Assembly: GCA_018985225.1 (NCBI GenBank)
Contig: JADGIF010000111.1
Span: forward strand, 1-19,319
Length of the DNA stretch: 19,319 bases
Source: Amoeboradix gromovi
Lineage: Eukaryota > Sanchytriomycota > Sanchytriomycetes > Sanchytriales > Sanchytriaceae
Direction: 5' to 3'
Positions 1 to 7,820 of the stretch are shown piece after piece (position 1 is the first letter of the stretch; every line of letters starts with the position of its first letter). Under the pieces are notes generated by a model. The model did not search any database. It was given only the letters and a program-made list of their open reading frames with translations, and was not told the origin of the DNA. The position numbers and the translations under genes are program-made.

Positions 1-75
1 ATCCAGGCAGCGATGGGTTCAGTTAACCTTGTTTTCCTTGTTTAACTTTTCAAATGCTAGTTTATGGATATCATA

Positions 76-106
76 TGGGACACCAAATATAAAAACTAGA
101 CTAACT
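76..106 (+). repeat. Terminal inverted repeat, left end of the first TIR element
   Basis: This 31-bp sequence begins TGGGACACCAAATATA and ends ACTAGACTAACT. It recurs at 11372-11402 and 19281-19311 on the same strand, and inverted at 1804-1834 and 11671-11701. The inverted pairing with 1804-1834 looks like transposon termini. The core contains a TATAAAA string, so a promoter role is possible, but that would not explain the paired inverted arrangement seen twice. Confidence 0.8.
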
Positions 107-145
107 ACGCCCAGCCAATCGACTGAATCTTTGCATTAGCTGCTG

Positions 146-179
146 CCAACGGCATGTTGTATGTTTAGAGAGCCGTTGG
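146..179. repeat. 8-bp perfect inverted repeat upstream of the Schlafen-like gene
   Basis: CCAACGGC at 146-153 pairs perfectly with GCCGTTGG at 172-179 around an 18-nt loop. It lies about 75 bp before the chosen ATG. It could be an operator or an RNA hairpin in the leader; an 8-bp stem can also arise by chance. Confidence 0.4.
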
Positions 180-253
180 AACCCCTTTAGATTACTTCTG
201 TCAGGCCCCTATCTCGTGTTTTTCATTTGAAATGCCTCCTTGCAACAGCAACA

Positions 254-1378
254 ATGCTTTCCGTTAAAAGTTTGGCTAATTACATCAATGCCATGTACAC
301 AAAACCAATTTGTATTGAAATGATCAAGGATGATGAACCATTGGACTGTTTTACATGTACTATTCGTTTTCCAAGTGAAGGTGATGATACATCTATTGCA
401 AAATTCCAAGGAAGTAAGAAAACCGTACTAAAAGATGTTACTAGTTATATCCTGTTGAAATACCCAGATTTGGATATCAATCGATTCCAAGGTGCAGCAG
501 TGACCACTCCATTGGAATTGTTGAACCAGTTCAAGAACCAGAGAAATGCACAAGTAACTATTCAAGTTGAAGATAAACCATCCGGAACTCTAAAGTATAA
601 ATGGGACAATGAAGAATTATCCTTGGAATCCAATTATTCCTACTTCAAACACCACAGTTATACTAAAAATAAGATTGCACAATTGTTGTTGGAACAAGCA
701 GCCATTTATGATCCATTGGCTAGAGATTATGTTAATTGGATTACCAAAGCACTGCCTTTAACCATGTTTATCAAGTTGCCTGGAATGGAATCTGTTAGTA
801 TTGAATACAAAGGTGCTACTAAACTGGATGGCGTATTGGATAATAGTACAGCTTGGAAACATCATCATGAAAAGGTCGCAGAAACACTATGTGGAATGGC
901 TAATAACAAGGGTGGCATAGTTTATATTGGTGTGCATGACACTGGAATTGTACAAGGAATTCAATTTGAAAACACTGGTCAAGTAGATGGTTTGAAGTTG
1001 CAGTACCAGAATTATATCAAATCACAAATGACGCCTAGCATTTCGTATGATTTAGTTGTACTTCCTGTCAGTTATTACAAGGACAAGCCTGAATTGAAAC
1101 TGATTGCAAAAGATACTAAACTGTCTTCAGAGGATCTTGTCAAGACATTAAATGAGTTGAAACAAAGATGGAATGACATGTGGAATACGCCCCAATTATT
1201 GATGGATAATCAAGTGGTAAGAGAGAATAGATTTGTATTTCAATTTAATGTGAGACCTGGTCAGAGTTTATATCAATGCAAAGGGGTTTGCTATTTAAGA
1301 AGAGAAGGCCAGAATGATAGATTAACAGTTGAGCAAATTGTTGATGAAATGATGATGAAGAAGCTCTTGACAGATTAA
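254..1378 (+). CDS. dsRBD-like plus Schlafen/AlbA_2 domain protein, putative RNase
   Basis: This is a 374-residue protein. The reading frame opens at a TTG at 227, but the first ATG is at 254, so I start there. Residues about 3-72 match the double-stranded-RNA-binding fold order: helix SLANYINAM, strands around PICIEM, FTCTIRFP and SIAKFQ, then the diagnostic SKKTVLKDVTSYIL helix. Residues about 170-366 are a Schlafen AlbA_2 core: ESVSIEYK parallels the ESxxxEFK of animal Schlafens, followed by NNKGGIVYIGVHDTG and, near the end, VFQFNVRPGQ and CYLRREG. E179, E184 and D229 sit where the three acidic residues of the Schlafen RNase site sit. Residues about 73-170 are unassigned. From family knowledge it may cleave structured RNA such as tRNA or rRNA, with the dsRBD supplying recognition (inference). 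It lies alone between inverted repeats. A 53-bp tandem duplication has rewritten its last codons. AlbA_2 assignment is firm, dsRBD assignment is moderate. Confidence 0.85.
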   Translation: MLSVKSLANYINAMYTKPICIEMIKDDEPLDCFTCTIRFPSEGDDTSIAKFQGSKKTVLKDVTSYILLKYPDLDINRFQGAAVTTPLELLNQFKNQRNAQVTIQVEDKPSGTLKYKWDNEELSLESNYSYFKHHSYTKNKIAQLLLEQAAIYDPLARDYVNWITKALPLTMFIKLPGMESVSIEYKGATKLDGVLDNSTAWKHHHEKVAETLCGMANNKGGIVYIGVHDTGIVQGIQFENTGQVDGLKLQYQNYIKSQMTPSISYDLVVLPVSYYKDKPELKLIAKDTKLSSEDLVKTLNELKQRWNDMWNTPQLLMDNQVVRENRFVFQFNVRPGQSLYQCKGVCYLRREGQNDRLTVEQIVDEMMMKKLLTD

Positions 1379-1418
1379 CAGTTGAGCAAATTGTTGATGA
1401 AATGATGATGAAGAAGCT
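1319..1418 (+). repeat. 53-bp tandem duplication at the 3' end of the Schlafen-like gene
   Basis: The 47 bp at 1319-1365 are repeated exactly at 1372-1418, an offset of 53 bp. Because 53 is not a multiple of three, the second copy lies in another frame and the gene now stops at 1376-1378. In the second copy the frame runs ...EQIVDEMMMKKLLK and stops at 1426-1428, inside an AATAAA. That is probably the ancestral gene end. Confidence 0.95.
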
Positions 1419-1490
1419 TTTAAAATAAATTGTTAAATCTCAACTATTTTGAAGTCTTCTGAAGACGATGCCATACTTGCATAGAATTAA

Positions 1491-1742
1491 ACGATTGCAA
1501 CAAACAACTATCATATAAAATGCAACATATTTAAAGCTGAAGAACGTCAACATTTAGAAGAATGCTTCAATAGAAATTTTGAACCAGTACTTATTATTGG
1601 TTTGAAATCATTGCTATTTGTAAATTTTAATGTCAACAACACATTGACTATTACTGAATTTGGAAGATTATTCACTGGATTTATTGCATCTTACGCAATT
1701 CCTCCAAATCATCGGTATATTAGTGCACAATTTAGACAATAA
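1491..1742 (+). pseudogene. Unrecognised 83-codon open frame with a native-looking 3' end
   Basis: The frame has no in-frame ATG. It encodes a coding-like peptide that includes KAEERQHLEECFNRNF, LTITEFGRLFTGFIASY and PPNHRYISAQFRQ. Its TAA stop overlaps an AATAAA at 1738-1743, as real genes do in this window. A short ATG frame beginning at 1468 (MPYLHRIKRLQQTT) leads into it if one frameshift is allowed. It may be the tail of a broken gene or a small gene with an unseen exon. I do not recognise a family. Confidence 0.3.
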
Positions 1743-1803
1743 ATATTTAGTCTACTTTTCATATTTGATTCAACTTTTCAACACGATTTCATTGGTCAAG
1801 TCA

Positions 1804-1834
1804 AGTTAGTCCAGTTTTTATATTTGATGTCCCA
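1804..1834 (-). repeat. Terminal inverted repeat, right end of the first TIR element
   Basis: The reverse complement starts TGGGACATCAAATATA and ends ACTGGACTAACT, differing from the copy at 76-106 at two positions. A degenerate additional copy in the same orientation lies at about 1747-1773. Confidence 0.8.
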
Positions 1835-1905
1835 TTTTTTTACATTCTAAAAAGTCTTGTATTGTAATTTTAAAAATGCTCTGCCGTGCTGTTTGAAACT
1901 GCAAA

Positions 1906-2184
1906 ATGGAAAACGACATTATTGAAATCCCGCAACTAGAGTTTCCAAATTTTGATCAAAAACAATCGAAAATTGAGGACAACAAGGATTTGGTTTTGGA
2001 GGATACCATTCAGAATTTTAATAAAATCATCAAGGGAGTACAAAAATTACAGGAAAAGGTAAAAAGTGCACAGATGTTCGCAAGTGAATCCTTCAAAAAG
2101 TGTGATAGCACATATAATGACAATCAGAGTTTGATTACAGATATGCAGCAAAAGATGAAAGCACAGGCCAAGTTGCTGAAATAA
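1906..2184 (+). CDS. Small coiled-coil protein, unknown function
   Basis: This is a 92-residue acidic-then-basic protein. The first 25 residues are acidic and loop-like (IEIPQLEFPNFDQ). Residues about 28-92 form one long predicted helix with heptad-like spacing: IQNFNKIIKGVQKLQEKV, then MFASESFKKCDSTY, then ITDMQQKMKAQAKLL. The size and single C-terminal coil are reminiscent of BLOC-1 or BORC-type subunits such as KxDL or snapin, but no diagnostic motif is present. I leave it unnamed. Its TAA stop overlaps an AATAAA signal at 2180-2185, which supports a real gene end. It lies between the right TIR and the kinase gene, on the same strand as both coding neighbours. Confidence 0.7.
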   Translation: MENDIIEIPQLEFPNFDQKQSKIEDNKDLVLEDTIQNFNKIIKGVQKLQEKVKSAQMFASESFKKCDSTYNDNQSLITDMQQKMKAQAKLLK

Positions 2185-2185
2185 A
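2180..2185 (+). terminator. Poly(A) signal overlapping a stop codon
   Basis: AATAAA includes the TAA stop (2182-2184) of the small coiled-coil gene. This implies a 3' UTR of only some 15-30 nt. Confidence 0.7.
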
Positions 2186-2421
2186 GCAATAAATTGCATT
2201 GTTTATCATTTTATTTACTTTATCTATTCTAATTCTGTTAGCCTTCCAACTTTAGTACTTAACCTAGATATAACCACAGGAATATCTAGCAGTGTTCCGA
2301 ATGTATCCGGCTTAGCAGTTTACAAACTTCAGTCCAATGTGTAAGAGTGCCCTAGGCATCTTATTGACAAACAAATTTCATATAATTGTGTGCTCCTTGA
2401 TACCTGATCGGGACCTGCTGA

Positions 2422-4359
2422 ATGAAATTTGGTCTAGTTTTGGGTATTTTAGATAACATCCATAAAGCTCTCAAGGCATTAGTGCTGATAGGACAAAACT
2501 CAGAGGAACAGCTAGAGTTGCAATTCCAACTGACGTGCTTAACTGAAATCATAAAAGGAGCGGAAGACTCATCTGTTTCTAGCGAAGCTTCTGAAGCGTT
2601 GGAAGCTCTAAGTCAGAAAGTTGCCGATTTAGCAAAGTATTGCACTTTTATTGTCAAGACTAAAGATTTAAAGCATTCAGTCTTTAATGTAGGTGATCAT
2701 AACTCGAAGGTTAAAATGTTTGGTAACTCCCTGCAGTTACTGTGCACAAAGCTGGCAATCTTTCTTGTGCTTAATACCAAAGAAGTCGATGAAAACAATA
2801 TCACCCGGTTGGATGAAGTTTTAATGAAATACAGTAAAAGACCAACTCTGGATATACTGGATAACAGTGATGTCAAAATCGTGCTTTTGAGCATGGGGGT
2901 TACCCCAAGGCAATTTCGGGATATAAGGTATCAGATGGATTGGGTAACAAGCAGGGCAATAGAACATCCACTTGAATTGCCAACAATTTTAAAGCTCAAG
3001 GCAGAATTATGTTCCAGAAAAAAACTCGAAAAAGTCCTCGAACCCTCTGATTTTAAGTATATTGCTAATATAAAAGTAGACGAGACTTGTCTGCGTGGAA
3101 GTAGCGACCGTGCTAGAGTCTATTTATTAAAATGGATGGGCACCGAGGTCGCCGTCAAAATACTAGAAGATGTTTCTTTCTTCGATCCAGGTCTTAAGAT
3201 ATTTGAGTCCATGGAACTGGTGACTAGAAAAAATATTCTCAATGAAATTAAGCTATACGATAAATTAAATGTCTGCCCTTTCATATCTACGTTCTATGGT
3301 GTGTCTTCGATTAACAACAAGTTAGCGTGGATTACTGAGTTTTTACCTTACAAATCGATTGAATACTTGATTTATGTAGAGCCGGAACAACTTACTGAAG
3401 GCTTTACGGCTAGCCTTATAAACGGGATCTCAAATGGTTTGGCGCACATGCATGAAAATGGTGTGACACATTTTGACGTTAGAAGCAGTAATATACTTGT
3501 CGGAAGAGACTGGACTCCAAAGATAACTGATATTGGAATAGCTCGTATCCAGAAAGATTCTGTAAATTCAATTCAGTGGAGAGCTCCTGAGCAGCTGGAA
3601 AGGGCTTCTTATAAACATGGAAATCATTTTCCTGGAGACGTTTATAGTTTTGCAGTTCTACTTGGCGAAATTTCCACAAGAGAAAAGCCATGGAATGAAT
3701 GCACGCTAGAAGCGATTCAATCCAGCGTATTACTGGGGAATAGGCCATATGACATGTACCTGCATAACATTTCTCCTTCAATATTTAGTTTAATGTGCAA
3801 ATGCTGGCAGCAGACACCAGAAGCTCGAATTTCGATGGCACAAGTGCTTTCATATTTGGAATCTAGATGCGAGGAAGATAACACCATGGGTCAAGATCGA
3901 CACTTTGGTTCATTGCCTAAGAATGAAGCAAAACAGCCTGCTGTTACTGAATATGAAGTTATAGAATTAGGAAATAATGGTGTAAAAAGGTTTACTGATT
4001 ACAAAACGGATCCAAAAGAACCTAATCATTTAGCAGAACACGATAGAGTGGACAGCGCTAAATTTCGACTACAGCAAATCGAAGAGTCTCTAAAGTTTTA
4101 TAAACAGGAAACACAGTCAAGTAGAAAAATTACTCTGATGCTCAACATCCCAGGCATAATTCTAATTCCAATTTTCATAGTAGGTCTAGCCTTGAATGAT
4201 AATTCAACGATGGCTGTTACTTTCACTGTTTTAGGAGGCATATATGCGTTTATAGTCGCTATGTGGAACATGTTGTTTTGCTGCTGTTACACTACAACTC
4301 CAAGAAAGATATTAAAAATGAAATCTGAAAGAGATAAGCTATTAAGCTTGCAACTGTAA
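2422..4359 (+). CDS. TKL-type protein kinase with MLKL-like N-terminal helices and two C-terminal membrane segments
   Basis: This is a 645-residue protein. Residues 1-135 are a helical region (MKFGLVLGILDNIHKALKAL..., then ALSQKVADLAKYC, then VKMFGNSLQLLCTKL) whose layout resembles the four-helix bundle plus brace of MLKL. Residues about 212-482 are a kinase of the tyrosine-kinase-like group: AVKIL with K246, NEIK with E275, HFDVRSSN with D352 and N357, a DIG triplet at 370-372 in place of DFG, WRAPE at 386-390, and CWQQTPEARISM at 461-472. The glycine loop is degraded (LRGSSDRARVY) and HRD is changed to HFD, but the lysine, glutamate and both aspartates remain, so weak activity is possible. 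Residues about 572-592 and 598-620 are hydrophobic and end in a cysteine cluster, so the protein is probably membrane-anchored. The kinase call is firm; the MLKL-like call rests on helix pattern only. Poly(A) signal at 4359-4364. Confidence 0.88.
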   Translation: MKFGLVLGILDNIHKALKALVLIGQNSEEQLELQFQLTCLTEIIKGAEDSSVSSEASEALEALSQKVADLAKYCTFIVKTKDLKHSVFNVGDHNSKVKMFGNSLQLLCTKLAIFLVLNTKEVDENNITRLDEVLMKYSKRPTLDILDNSDVKIVLLSMGVTPRQFRDIRYQMDWVTSRAIEHPLELPTILKLKAELCSRKKLEKVLEPSDFKYIANIKVDETCLRGSSDRARVYLLKWMGTEVAVKILEDVSFFDPGLKIFESMELVTRKNILNEIKLYDKLNVCPFISTFYGVSSINNKLAWITEFLPYKSIEYLIYVEPEQLTEGFTASLINGISNGLAHMHENGVTHFDVRSSNILVGRDWTPKITDIGIARIQKDSVNSIQWRAPEQLERASYKHGNHFPGDVYSFAVLLGEISTREKPWNECTLEAIQSSVLLGNRPYDMYLHNISPSIFSLMCKCWQQTPEARISMAQVLSYLESRCEEDNTMGQDRHFGSLPKNEAKQPAVTEYEVIELGNNGVKRFTDYKTDPKEPNHLAEHDRVDSAKFRLQQIEESLKFYKQETQSSRKITLMLNIPGIILIPIFIVGLALNDNSTMAVTFTVLGGIYAFIVAMWNMLFCCCYTTTPRKILKMKSERDKLLSLQL

Positions 4360-4364
4360 ATAAA
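4359..4364 (+). terminator. Poly(A) signal touching the kinase stop codon
   Basis: AATAAA begins at the last base of the TAA stop (4357-4359). The convergent ZPR1 gene ends 76 bp further on. Confidence 0.65.
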
Positions 4365-4435
4365 ACCATACTTTGTAATGAGTAGACTCGCGTCTTGATA
4401 CTGCAGATATTTTAGCACTTGTATCAGTTTACTTT

Positions 4436-5749
4436 TTATACTTTCATATCGGTAATTCCGAAGTAATCGTTTTGCTCTTCAGTTCTATCATAATCAGTTA
4501 TAACCATGTTAGGATCCGGATCCGGAGCATATAAATTTTGAATATAGCTATTAGCCATTGGATCGTCTAGTTCAATCGTCCATTGCACCGATCCAGTCAT
4601 TGTGCTTAATTCATGTAGTTTCGTTAAAAACTTCGTAAAAAGGTCCTTTCTGTTCAACTCTGCGCCATCTCCTTGCCTAAAGGGTGTCTTGTCTGATAGC
4701 TCTACTTTAATTTCATCCAATAAACCTTCGATTGTGGTAAACTTTCCACCCAAGGTACCAGAAGTCAGTTCTAAATCTATTTCAGGAATCCTCAATCCAC
4801 TTGTCTCACTCTTTAATATATCTCTGCTCAAATCATCCTCACACGTTACGGTCAGCTTTATGATTCTACCCTTCTCACTCATAGCACCGGCAGACTTAAC
4901 TTCGTTTGATTTGTAACCACAAGTATCACAAACTGTGGACATGATAACGACCTCTTTAAAGTGGGGAATGTCTATTAATTTCATTCTTGTTGGACATGGT
5001 GACTTACATTGACTACAGTTACTGGGGAATTCATGTATTTCTTCTTTAAGTTTATTAACAATTTCCGCGTTAGTCTCTTCAACTGGAGCCTCTTCGCCTA
5101 GACCCAAGAATTCATTGTCCTCAGCGGTGCGATTGAATTGGGTAATTTTCATTTGAGGATCAGGAGAAGGCGCCATTAAGTTTTCCACAAAGCTATTACC
5201 TGAAATGTCTCTTATAGTTAAAGTGAATTCTGATTTAACTTCCAAATAGCCACGAAGAGTGTTCAAAATATTTTCAACTTGATTGTACAAAGTCGGTTCA
5301 TTTAATTTACGATTCTCTTGCTGGTCACTTAAATCATCAATTATTCTGTCCAAGAGACCTTCAAATGTAGTCAGTATCGAGCTGTTTTGATTTTGACTAG
5401 GCGGAACTTGCAAGTCAATCTCTTTGATTGAGACACTTGCACTTGCTGACTTTACTACCTGGCGACTTAGATCGTCAATACTTGTGATCCGGCATTCAAT
5501 TTCCACGCCTTGCTTTTGAATCTCGGAAGCAGATTGTAATTCATTGTTACTAAAATTACAATTTTCACACGAAAATGCCATGACGACCACCTCTTTAAAA
5601 TATGGAATGCTGGTTAAAAACAATCTTGTAATGCCATTATTACCGCAATTCATACAAAGACTTTCAATTTCAGTCACCTGATTTTCCTCATCTGCATTTA
5701 GTCGACTAAACATTGTATAGAGGGTTTTGTGCACAAATTCTGTGTCCAT
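4436..5749 (-). CDS. ZPR1: Zinc-finger protein ZPR1
   Basis: This is a complete 437-residue ZPR1. It has the two ZPR1 modules in tandem. Zinc ribbon 1 uses C32/C35 and C61/C64, with IPYFKEVVVMAFSCENC. Zinc ribbon 2 uses C245/C248 and C274/C277, with IPHFKEVVIMSTVCDTC. Each ribbon is followed by the family's beta-domain signatures (EIDLQVPP, TFEGLLDRI, DISGNSFVEN and EIDLELTSG, TIEGLLDEI, DDPMANSYIQN). From family knowledge ZPR1 binds eEF1A, acts as a folding chaperone for it, and shuttles to the nucleus on growth stimulation. The ATG at 5749 gives a normal N-terminus. Only 8 bp separate it from the stop of the Fanzor relic upstream, so its promoter must lie in mobile-element sequence. No AATAAA is at its stop; ATAAAA is the nearest match. 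Confidence 0.97.
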   Translation of the reverse strand: MDTEFVHKTLYTMFSRLNADEENQVTEIESLCMNCGNNGITRLFLTSIPYFKEVVVMAFSCENCNFSNNELQSASEIQKQGVEIECRITSIDDLSRQVVKSASASVSIKEIDLQVPPSQNQNSSILTTFEGLLDRIIDDLSDQQENRKLNEPTLYNQVENILNTLRGYLEVKSEFTLTIRDISGNSFVENLMAPSPDPQMKITQFNRTAEDNEFLGLGEEAPVEETNAEIVNKLKEEIHEFPSNCSQCKSPCPTRMKLIDIPHFKEVVIMSTVCDTCGYKSNEVKSAGAMSEKGRIIKLTVTCEDDLSRDILKSETSGLRIPEIDLELTSGTLGGKFTTIEGLLDEIKVELSDKTPFRQGDGAELNRKDLFTKFLTKLHELSTMTGSVQWTIELDDPMANSYIQNLYAPDPDPNMVITDYDRTEEQNDYFGITDMKV

Positions 5750-5757
5750 ACTCCTCG

Positions 5758-6190
5758 TTAAAAGTCCTGATTTCTGAGAGAATCGAGAATTTCCACAGAG
5801 AAACTAGCAGTGCTAGATGTTACGTTACAGTGATTGCTCACGCTTTCACTACCCTGAGGCGGGATTAAATAAGGATGCAGATACTTGATGTATATGTTCC
5901 TTGCTGCCATATGATCTATATCTATCTTCAAATGACAATTTGTACATGTGAATGTTTCTAAATTAGTTTTCTTTAGAGTACCACACCTTGTACATGTCTG
6001 ACTAGTAAATGATTCATTACGTTCAAGCATCGTCTTTCCTCTTTGCTTACACTTAAACTTCAAGCGTTCTTTGAATGTGTAATGGGACATTGTGGCCATA
6101 TTTCTTGCGACTTGCTCGACAAGCTACTTAGCATCTGGCTCGTATTAAACGATGGCAAGTATATAAGAACATACGTCTTTGTGTGCTGCA
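5758..6190 (-). pseudogene. Fanzor (TnpB-like) C-terminal relic, copy A
   Basis: The intact part (6099 to 5758, 113 codons) carries the end of the RuvC domain. It has a SHYTFKERL helix, NESFTSQTCTRCG, a second CTNC pair giving a four-cysteine zinc knuckle (C36, C39, C52, C55), and KIDIDHMAARNIY, the RuvC-III aspartate motif. Homology continues upstream of the ATG (VARN) to a TAG at 6124-6126. It then resumes in the neighbouring frame as TYVLIYLPSFNTSQM, matching the TnpB/Fanzor I-P-x-F-x-T-S-x-M segment, so one frameshift near 6108 breaks the gene. The N-terminal and RuvC-I parts are missing. The glutamate in NES fits the relocated RuvC-II glutamate of Fanzors (established family knowledge). 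This is a eukaryotic relic, not contamination, since three more decayed copies are nearby. The intact zinc-knuckle segment might still be transcribed. Confidence 0.9.
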
Positions 6191-6372
6191 CCTGCTAGTT
6201 ATTTCTTTAGATTTGACACGTTCAGGATTACATCTATTTGTTACATTTATCATTTACGAAAAGGAAGAATATCGAGTGTTTAAGCTATTAGAAAAATCTG
6301 GAAAAGTCTTGAAATGATACAAAAGTATATGCAAATTCGCGATAAATGATTTATTCAAGAAACAATCGAGCT
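6184..6372 (+). repeat. Dispersed repeat upstream of Fanzor relic A, matching 9272-9431
   Basis: Long near-identical runs are shared with 9272-9431, for example TGCTGYACCTGCTAGTTAT, TTTACGAAAAGGAAGAAYAT and TAGAAAAATCTGGAAAAGTC. Copy A has about 29 extra bases after TTTCTTTAGATT and a TGA in the plus-strand frame that stays open in the other copy. It is probably the 5' part or flank of the Fanzor-bearing element. Confidence 0.85.
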
Positions 6373-6375
6373 GCT

Positions 6376-7160
6376 TCGAAATCTTTAATCAATCTGGTAG
6401 TATTTTTTTGAAAATTTTTGGTTGCTTATATGAATTTCCGTCTTTTGTAGGACAACAGTCTGCTTGCCTTTCTCTTTACTTGCAGAAATAGATGTCAATA
6501 TGTATTTATTAAAACCACTTAGCAATTTTGCACAGTTATCTAAGCGAGAGTACTCAAAATCTTTATCAAGGACGAATTAATTACATAGCTCAGTTGTATC
6601 CTAATTATCTAGTAAATATTATCGAATAAACGAGACTAATTCTGAAAACATGTCCACATTTCTAAGCAGGAGGAAGAACTAGAGACCACGATAGATTACC
6701 ATATCATTAATTCATGACGCTGAACAAAACAAAGAAACGAGAAAACCAGAGAAAAAAGATGATAATGAAGTACTAGAAATAACATTAAGAACCTTAAGAC
6801 AGAATATGAAAGGGTTATAGGGGAGATGTTGCAGCATATACTCGTGCTAAGCAGCCAAGCTATTTGAAAGAAATATTACCGGTGCATTGTCATATTGAGA
6901 AAAGGTTTAATGGATTATTATGGGACTCACATCTTTCCAGGAGTCCTATGACCCAGAGTTGGGGCCATATCTTATTTTTAGTTACAAAAATACTTTTTAA
7001 GTTCTAGGTCAACCTCTTATGTTGATTTCGCAGTTGGCAAGTTAATCATATGTACCATACTTGAATTTATTGACTTGATCTTGTTTTTATGTTTGAGGCA
7101 AACCTTTTAAAACTCCAAATTTATGAAAAACTCAGGAAATTGCAGAGTCAGTGATAGTAT
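6376..7160. other. Gene-free AT-rich stretch
   Basis: I see no conserved coding frame, RNA gene or repeat here. The reading frames are short and interrupted. It lies between two Fanzor relics and is probably decayed element sequence. Confidence 0.5.
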
Positions 7161-7420
7161 CAGTCGTTCAGTTACAATGATCTCTCTCACTTCCATTATC
7201 CTGTGGCGGGATCGAATATTAAGGCACATATGTCAATAAGATGTCGCTATCAGTTTCTTAATGATAGATAGTTCATGCATAGGACTCCAAACTGGTTTTC
7301 TTGAAAGTACCTACATGTTGAACGTTTGCTGCTCTTCTACTTGTAATCAAACACTTTACAATAGTTATAAGTCTTTTTGCATAATATGGCAATCACGTTG
7401 GCAACTAACCGCTTAGGCTT
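7161..7420 (-). pseudogene. Fanzor C-terminal relic, copy D, heavily decayed
   Basis: On the minus strand, aligned with copy A, the segment AAGAAAACCAGTTTGGAG reads KKTSLE against KKTNLE. The next cysteine codon has become TGA and the last zinc-knuckle cysteine codon has become TAT. The flanking landmark GTGGCGGGAT (plus strand) matches GAGGCGGGAT of copy A and is followed by the same spacing to the knuckle region. Several in-frame stops show it is dead. The outer limits are approximate. Confidence 0.7.
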
Positions 7421-7820
7421 CTAATGACAAACGAGACTGGATTCTGTATTGGATACCAGTTTTTTCAATGCAATAATCATCCTTCTTTCTCTTGAATTTC
7501 ATTTTAATTCTTAAGTGGGACGGTTCTTTGCCATATTTGCTCTCAAGTCACAACAATAGATATAGAATACATTGCATTTTTCAATTTATCGCTATTTATT
7601 AGATGTGGAAGCGTGAAATAGGTATCAAAAAGCGATATAGCACATTCAATCAAGACAAATAGTATATTCAATTAATAAACATATTTTTGATAATTCTTTT
7701 TAGATGTGTTTAACTCAGAGCAAGACTGACGTGTTTAGAACACTCTCTGTAATCTAGCTACTTCCGATCTATATCCGCAATTCTAGTAGATCTAAATTCT
7801 CCATTATCCACTTTCAAACA
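7421..7820. other. Gene-free leader region of the transporter gene
   Basis: There is no coding frame of note. The last 150 bp before the ATG at 7821 must contain the promoter. An AT-rich run at 7660-7700 precedes it, but I cannot assign a TATA box with confidence. Confidence 0.4.

Larger units (their letters stand above)
76..1834 (+). mobile_element. Candidate TIR-bounded element carrying a Schlafen-like gene
   Basis: The 1,759-bp interval is delimited by two 31-bp inverted repeats that differ at only two positions (76-106 against the reverse complement of 1804-1834). It contains a Schlafen-like gene and a short extra reading frame, but no transposase that I recognise, so it would be non-autonomous. 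I could not find a convincing target-site duplication: the left flank reads ...ATCATA and the right flank TTTTTT.... Two separate insertions flanking a host gene would give the same picture. Confidence 0.5.

Noticed and set aside
227-253. Schlafen-like gene starting at 227
   Set aside because: That codon is TTG; the first in-frame ATG is at 254 and no ATG-initiated extension is possible.
4602-4916. Open frame opposite ZPR1, and similar frames opposite RRP6 and ECHS1
   Set aside because: These are antisense shadows of conserved genes with no motif of their own.
5758-6099. A bacterial IS200/IS605 or IS607 TnpB gene from contamination
   Set aside because: The copy lies head-to-tail with a clearly eukaryotic ZPR1, has three decayed relatives in the same window, and shows the NES glutamate layout known from Fanzors.
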